Under the pieces are notes generated by a model. The model was not told the DNA's origin. It ran no database searches and saw only the letters and a program-made list of their open reading frames with translations. A DNA stretch of 64,000 nucleotides, taken from NCBI GenBank assembly GCA_023853785.1, contig JAJIRX010000336.1, positions 1 to 64,000 on the forward strand. The letters run 5' to 3'. The DNA comes from Psilocybe azurescens. Taxonomy: Eukaryota; Basidiomycota; Agaricomycetes; Agaricales; Agrocybaceae. The position numbers and the translations under genes were made by a program. This document shows, piece by piece, positions 57,773-64,000 of this stretch; position 1 is the stretch's first letter, and every line of letters begins with the position of its first letter.

Positions 57773-57836
57773 TTGGCCTACACTAAAAATGAGCTTGCTG
57801 ACTTAAGAGTATGATGGTGGTCAATGACTGAGACAC

Positions 57837-59769
57837 TGAGATGTTTAGTGCAGGATGTCTTTGCAATTGCCAAATACACAACACCCAATCAAATATATAT
57901 ATTGATCAGTTTGATCTGAGAGGGTAAGCTTTAAGGCTTATTACAATAACTAGTTTAGCAGAGTACAGACTGAGGTGATTGCTCAAGAGTGATCACTAAT
58001 AGCTACAGAATCTTTTTAGAAAGGCAAGTACACATGGGTCACTGAAATATCAAGGGTGATCTCTCTTAGTGAGGGTGATCACCAATATCAAGAGGATCAC
58101 TTTTGGGGAGAGTGTACACAGGACACTTAACAGATCTCTTTATAAAACCCAAACTCAAACTATCAAACACTATAAGTGATCACCTATATTGACATGTAGT
58201 AGATCCTTAGTTCCTATAAGCAATGGGGCACACTAGTCCACAGTCCTTAGTTTACTATAGGCAATGTCCTGAACAGCCATATTTCTCTTACAGTTGTCCC
58301 TAGTTACTATAAGCAATTGCTAGTCTTATAGGGTTCCAACCTGTACTTAACAATCCCCAGGGCAGTCTTACTATAGGTAACATCCTGAACAGCCAAATTT
58401 CTCTGACAGTTGTCTCTAGTTACTATGAGCGATCACTAGCCATATAGGGTTCCAACCTGTACTTAACAATCCCCAGAGCAGTCCATGGATGACTTATAAA
58501 AGCCTGCTTATCAAGTCTAATAGACCTGACATTGGATATAACAATGGTTATTGTTTCACAAAACCAGGTAGCACCTAATTGCTTAAGGTGAACTGTAGTG
58601 TTTGATCTCTTATCACACAAATCACTAGTCTGCAAAGTATTAACACTGGAATTCTTATTCAGAGTAAATTCTGATATCAAATATGGGGTGTAGATTACTT
58701 GGTTCCAATTCTAAGATACAGGACTGTTTATATAGACTAAATAGATACTTTGGCTTGTGATAATTGAAAGAGACTAAGAGAAAAGGAAGGAAATGGGGTG
58801 TGTGCTGCCTAGCCTTTGCTGCACCAATTATAATAGTGAAAAGTACTATTTTGCCTGGGCTACGGTGTTTATTTGAATATAATATTGTTGTCCATGCAGT
58901 AGTACCTCCTTGGGTAGTGATCACCTGACTTATTTTATCAGATGTCTTGTGGCAAAGGCATGTTGGAACTAGATCGCTTAGGGGTATATTTCCTATATAG
59001 GAAACCCTACCAAGATTTCCAAGCACAGTTACTATTGGTTTAGGACTTCCTGGAACAGCAGGTGTCCTTATCATGAGGCAAGGTACCTCTAGTATCATGT
59101 GGTGATTACTGACTAGGCAATCCCTCACTCACATTGGCTGCATTGCAAATTACAAGTATTATGGTCAGATCTATATAGTAGACCCCCATACTGTATGCTG
59201 AGTTGTATGCAAAGTTTCAATTGCCAATACATTCGGCCCATAGGGCAATCTCCTGTGTGGTGCAGTGATGTCTGATCCCTGAGTGGGTGATTGCTTAATT
59301 TAGTGAACAGCTTTTGTAAGGTCTGGGCACTGGGATCACTTTTGCTAATTAATAAGATTTCCACCACTGAGTGATCACTTGGTAAAGGACTGATGGGTGT
59401 TACCCCTTGTAAGAGCCAAGGTCACTTCTTAGAAGTTCTTCCTTGCATGGGACTAATAGCATAGTCAATGGTGCAGGTGATCACCTCGGGCACTCAGTCA
59501 GGGCTGCTTTGATATCTGTGTAGAAAACTAAATGTAGTCTTTGATTTGTAGCACTGATTAATAGGCCACACTACCCCTTAGTTAGTTTGTATTTTAATAT
59601 GCTCATTGGTCCACTAGGAAGTGAAGCATCAAAGCCTAATAATCCGATGTATCTCCTACTCTTCACTAGTATAATATACTAGCTTATTGCAGATAATGAT
59701 CACAAAAATAAGGGCCTCTGGGTCTCACTATGAATTTTAAGCTCAGAATAGTTTACACCCTTTCACCGT
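57837..59769. mobile_element. Repeat family R1, copy 2 (uninterrupted)
   Basis: Collinear with 29586-30145 plus 31955-33321. About 14 TGATCAC-like palindromes are spread along it. At 58250-58482 a 116-bp unit (actatagg(c/t)aa..gggcagtc) is present twice in tandem. No coding capacity. Confidence 0.78.
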
Positions 59770-60210
59770 GTTGAGGCTTTCTTGGAATACAAGCAAGCTT
59801 GGGAAAGGGCTCTTGGAACTGAAGTTTGACAGACACCAGAGAATTCTAAACCTTCAGCTGCAGCAACAAGAATTAAGAAGAAGTCAGATAAGGTTGAAGA
59901 GAAAAAGAAATTTCTAATTGAACTGGAGTCCAACGAGGAGTTGTTGGACACCCCACCACCAAACCCTAATGTTTTTGCAAATCTATTCAAATACAAAGAC
60001 ATATTCGATGAGACAACTATGAAAATGGCCATCAAGTTGAAGTACAGAGACAAGATTGTAAACAATGAAAGTGAAGAGTACATGCACTGGTGGAAAATAA
60101 TTTAAAAACCTTATGGAGCCCACCACACAAATTTCTGGGTCATCCATCACCATACCTGCACTGGCTGCTGATATTCAATTTATGACTGTCTTCTGGCATC
60201 TGCTGAGCAT
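59770..60210 (+). pseudogene. Unrecognised coding remnant beside element E2
   Basis: Frame reads AFLEYKQAWERALGTE, stop, then KKKSDKVEEKKKFLIELES, NPNVFANLFKYKDIFDE, KMAIKLKYRDKIVNNESEE, HWWKII and stop near 60105. Lys/Glu-rich, no start codon. It is trapped between R1 and E2. Could be a piece of a transposon or host protein; not recognised. Confidence 0.4.
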
Positions 60211-62364
60211 AAAACTGGGTGTACTTTACAGTGCCCCCATATTCCGTTGGACTCCAACAGACTTTCACTGGACCCAGCCAATTCCAATGGACAGTCCATT
60301 GGACGTCCAACGGAATCTGTTGGACTTGACAAAATTCCGCTACCAGTCCAGTCAGAGTCCAGCCAAATTCCGGTCAAAGTCCGGTCAAGTCACTTCAAGA
60401 CAGAAAACAGGTGGACTGGCCGGACTGTCCAGTCCATTGGACTTCTGTTGGACTTCCAGTGGACTTCCACCGGACTCTCAGCACTTAATTAGACCAGATC
60501 CAAGAGTGCTCTGTCCAGTGGAGTCCAGTGGATGTCCAGTGGATGTCCAGTGGACTATCACTGGTTTAATTGCAGACTTGGGAGGGGAGTTAGGGACAAT
60601 CACAGTGTTCTTGGAAGCTTTGGGAGCCATATTAAGGAAGCTAGGTCACTAGGATAATACTTCAATCTTATCTTTAATTCATGTAACAATGTAATATAAT
60701 ATATTGAAAACTATATACTACATTATTCTCTGACTTTGTGAATTTCACTAAGTCCAACTTTAATTTCACATGGAATGGAATTCAGTTGGATTCCAACTGG
60801 AATGTATTACTTAAAGTAGATTCATATAATAGTATAATATAATATATTTAAAACTATGTACTACATTATTATCTACAATTTTATCTACAAGCAAGGTACA
60901 TTATCATTAAAGATAATAATAAAAATAAGAAAGCGAGACAGAAAAAGAAAAAAAACAAAAAAAGAATCAAAATAGGGAGAGGATAGACGTGTCGGTCGTA
61001 GCTGCACTGTATGCGTTGTTGTTGTTGTTGTTGTGCCATTGTTGTGGCCTTTCTACATGTCTGCGGCGTCCGTCTGTCCTACCTGTTGTCGTTGTTGCCC
61101 TCGTCGTCCGTGTCGTTGCCCCCGCCATGCTCGTGCTTGTCCCCCTGTCCGTGCTCATGCTCGCCCCCCCCTGTCCGTGCTTGTGCTTTCGCCACTGCTG
61201 GCCATCCACGTTGTTGCCCCTGCTGTCCGTGTTGTTGCCCTTGCTGTCCGGCGTTGTTGCCCCCCGCAATCCGTGTCTTCACCCCACTGTGTGTGTTGTC
61301 ACCCCGCTGTGTGTGTTGTCACCCCTGCTGTGGGTGTTGTCACCCTGCTGTGCTCGTCCCCACTGTCGTCATCCCCGCTGTGCTTGTGCTTGTGCTTGTG
61401 CTTGTACTGCGCCCCCCGCTGTGCTTGTCCCCGCTGTGCTTGTCCCCACTGTGCTTGTCCCCGCTGTGCTCATGCTTGTGCTCACCCCACTGTCCTCACT
61501 CCCGCCCGTGCTTGTTGTTGTCCTGGCCGTCCACATTGTTGCCCTGGCCGTGCTTGTTGTTGCTCTGGCCGTGCTCGACGTTGTCGCCCTGGCCGTCTGC
61601 GTGCACGACGTTGTCGCTCTCGCTGTCCATGTGCTCGCCCTGGTTGGGCTTGTCCACATGCTCGTCGCGGCCTGCCTCGCCCTGGTCCTCGTGGTTGCAG
61701 TTGCAGTCGTCCACGTCCTGGTCCTGGTCCTCGCTGCGTCTGTCCTGGTCTTTATCGTTGTCGTTGTCCTCCGTCGCATCGGGTTGGCTTTCGCCTGGCT
61801 CCGACCAATGAGGTGGTAGTGGTGGTGGAAGAAAAAGTGGGGCCGGAATCAACAACGGACCAACGTGGCATCAACATGTCACGCGCACATTGTTGTTTGT
61901 CCCATGCCAAGCAGTGCCGAGAATTTCGGCCGCATCACTATGTATTTAACTAATTTTATTATTTTCTATAAGCCTTTGTGGCTCAGTTGGTTTATCCCAC
62001 TTGCGTTTGGCATTCTCCAATGCCTGAGTTCAATTCTCGTTTATGTCTTTTTTTTCTATACTAGTATAAATTATAATAAAAGGACATCCGTTGGACTTGT
62101 CCACTGGAATTCCAATGGTCATGTCCAGTGGGATTCCAATGGACTTCCATTGGACTTCCGTTGGTCCTGTCCGGTCATTTCCAGTGGACAGTCCGTTGGA
62201 CTTGTAGTCCGGTCGGGACTTTCACCGGAATCTCACCGGAATCTCACCGGAAAATTTCAGCAGTCCTAGACCAGAAAAATTGTCATTCTGAATATAGAAG
62301 ATCCAACGGAGTCTGACCGGAGTCTGACCAAAAAATGGGGGCCATGTAAAGACCTCAAAACTGG
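60211..62364. mobile_element. Non-autonomous TIR element E2 with 8-bp target duplication
   Basis: Element 60219-62356 (2138 bp) is flanked by perfect direct repeats AAAACTGG at 60211-60218 and 62357-62364. Left end GTGTACTTTACAGTGCCCCC, right end (reverse complement) GAGGTCTTTACATGGCCCCC. Arms (60240-60560; 62080-62330) are dense in TTGGAC/TCCAGTGGAC and CCGGAGTCTGACC words; the core (61000-61770) is a GC-rich tgcttgtccccgctg-type minisatellite; the GTCGCATCGGGTTGGCT box is at 61773. Same plan as E1 but diverged, so this is a family. No transposase. Confidence 0.85.
61971..62056 (+). other. tRNA-like (SINE head-like) sequence with Pol III boxes
   Basis: A-box-like TGGCTCAGTTGG at 61979-61990, B-box-like GAGTTCAATTC at 62026-62036, and a T8 run at 62048-62055 that could stop Pol III. 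The T-arm can pair (GAG/CTC) but acceptor and D arms do not close, so this is not a working tRNA. It lies in the right spacer of E2 and has no counterpart in E1. Confidence 0.45.
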
Positions 62365-62739
62365 TTGCCAATTTGCAGTTCCAGTGGTGGTGACTAATGA
62401 TCAATCCAAGAAGCTCCCCCAGTTGGCAATCTTAATTTTTGGAGACCAGAATGGTTCCATTATATATACAGATTATGGAGCCGCTCTAGGGCAAGGCAGT
62501 AAATAGAAGGCGGGGTGGTAGCTGCTCAAATATGTAATACCATGGCACCCATGGTGCTCCAGATGGGGGCCTGGCCACCAAGTCAATGCAGCCCTGATTC
62601 CATCCAATCACATTCAAATTTCAATTGATTTGCCAAGTGAGCTGGATAACAAATATGTATTGGATGTGTGGAGCATTTTAAGATATGCAAAAGCCGTACT
62701 TCACTTTAAACACTTCGTGGCTGAGGCTATACTAGAAAC
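62365..62739. other. Gap between E2 and the long inverted repeat
   Basis: CpG-poor; no gene recognised. Confidence 0.35.
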
Positions 62740-63595
62740 TGCATAAATTTATTCTAAATTGGTATACCAGGATGGCAAAAGTGTCCAGAATAGGATGAAA
62801 ATACCCAACAGAAAGTGCATTAGAATTGTGGGAGCTGATGCCAGATTTGCCAAAAATCAGCTGCTGAAATTAAAAATTGCCCCTGCAGGGTAAGGGTGTG
62901 CCAGGGTGCAGTGTACCAGGGATGGTGTCCACTTGACACTGTACCTCACGCAACATTGTTGGGCCCTTGCTCAACACTGTAATGAGCACTACATAATTGC
63001 CTTTTGCCAAGTCTCTTTTGGGCCATGTGACACATCACATCATAATTAATTCAAATTCCATATGGTATGTAATTAGATCACTGTCCCATGTGGTAATTTG
63101 TTGTTACAATGGTTAGCCTAACTGTTTAGTGCTCAGACAGGTTTTAATAATTCTGCTGTTTCCATTGCTTAACTGCAAGGTGACACTGCATATTTTATAA
63201 TTTTTCTTATTTTCTCTGAATATTTCATAGCACATGTGCATAATTGGATGCTGGAAATTTTACACATGGGACAGTGATCAAATGATGCACTACACGGAAT
63301 TTGAATTATTTATGATCTAATATGTCACACGGCCTGAAAGAGACTCACTGAAAAGCCAATTATCTTGTGCTTGTCACAGTGTCAAGTGAGGGCCTAAAAT
63401 TCTCATGTGAGGTACGGTGTCAAGTGGGCTCATCCCTGATACACCAAACACTGGCCCTGTGGGAAATTTTTGATTTTGGCAGCCGGTTTGCAGCAAATTT
63501 GGCACTGGCTACCGCCATTCTAATGACCATTCCATGGGATATTTTCATCCCTATTTTAATACTTTTACCATGGTTGGTTTACTAATCTAGATTCA
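62740..63595. repeat. Long inverted repeat (~200 bp arms, diverged)
   Basis: Left arm about 62740-62960 pairs with right arm about 63400-63595: for example tgaggtac(a/g)gtgtcaagtgg, cattagaat, tagggatgaaaata words match in reverse order. Spacer about 440 bp. It may be a large MITE or an inverted duplication; no target duplication was identified. Confidence 0.6.
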
Positions 63596-63639
63596 ATTGT
63601 AGGGACAATTGGGGAAGAAATAGAGCCAGAGGTCCACTG

Positions 63640-64000
63640 CAATTTATCCAGTTTCCTGGCATCATGGACTCCGCAATTAAGCATTGAAGAACAGTATGGC
63701 CTCCGCTTCTGCAGAATTTTTAAATACATTCAATACATATTTTGTATGCAGCTCCAATCTGTCAAGAATAAATGTTCATTCAAAAATGCGGTAAATAAGT
63801 AGTAAAATAGGTATGGAATTCATCTGTTTCACTAGCTGTACGGCCTCCGCCACCAGCCATTGAAGAAAAGTATGGCCTCCGCTTCTGCAGAATTTTTGAA
63901 TACATTCAATACATATTTCGTATGGAGCTCCAATCTGTCAAGAATAAATGTTCATTCAAAAATGCGGTAAATAAGTAGTAAAATAGGTATGGAATTCATC
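63640..64000. repeat. Tandem repeat, 176-bp period, running off the window
   Basis: A ~140 bp stretch starting 'gaaga(a)cagtatggcctccg' at about 63686 recurs at 63862 and continues to the last base with only a few differences. The shorter linker also matches loosely, so this is likely part of a longer array. Confidence 0.8.

Noticed and set aside
60967..61953. Open frames of 266-306 codons in the E2 core
   Set aside because: Same reason: Cys/Ser/Leu-rich products of a GC-rich tandem repeat, open in three overlapping frames.
61971..62056. Functional tRNA gene
   Set aside because: Acceptor and D stems do not pair; only the Pol III box words and T-run are tRNA-like.

Overview
The window looks like part of an Agaricomycete (mushroom-forming basidiomycete) genome. 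Coding sequence is cut by many 45-110 bp GT-AG introns. STAND/NLR-like proteins of fungal type are present. There is a chromodomain-bearing Ty3/gypsy element and a second retroelement of a kind common in mushrooms. Gene fragments (PCNA, Sec61 alpha, a multi-pass membrane protein) are decayed in place. No rRNA gene, intact tRNA gene or CRISPR array was seen. I cannot name the genus from sequence alone.

Layout. 0.7-6.0 kb (minus): a patatin / NB-ARC / TPR NLR with about 20 near-identical 42-residue TPRs. 6.5-15.2 kb: one copy of a segmental duplication whose partner lies at 40.6-44.5 kb; this copy also holds a PCNA pseudogene split by about 3.1 kb and a membrane-protein pseudogene. 15.4-21.2 kb: a coiled-coil relic, a NACHT gene with a readable exon structure, and a SEC61A pseudogene. 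23.1-25.5 kb and 60.2-62.4 kb: two members of an unusual transposon family, each with perfect 8-bp target duplications, short terminal inverted repeats, GGACTCCA-rich subterminal arms and a GC-rich minisatellite core. 29.6-33.3 kb and 57.8-59.8 kb: two copies of a second repeat family full of TGATCAC motifs. 34.0-38.7 kb (minus): a third NLR, helical N-terminus / NACHT / 11 WD40 repeats. 39.3-39.8 kb: a MITE with ~75-bp inverted ends. 46.6-48.7 kb: a truncated retroelement. 49.2-55.8 kb: a chromovirus with both LTRs, inactivated by stop codons and a mutated reverse-transcriptase motif. 62.7-64.0 kb: a long inverted repeat and a tandem repeat running off the edge.

Themes. Three architectures of the fungal NLR type (patatin-NB-ARC-TPR, NACHT alone, NACHT-WD40) lie within 39 kb. 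In both repeat-bearing NLRs the unit is 126 bp, and CpG dinucleotides almost vanish over the repeat array (0-1 per 180 bp by hand count) while the unique effector or NACHT part of the same gene has about 9 per 180 bp. This suggests cytosine methylation of repeats and C-to-T decay. Several reading-frame breaks are single-base losses inside mononucleotide runs, so part of the apparent pseudogenization may be a sequencing or consensus artefact. TGA codons in the chromovirus and in the WD40 NLR are substitutions and look real. Most of the rest of the window is gene-poor repeat or relic DNA.
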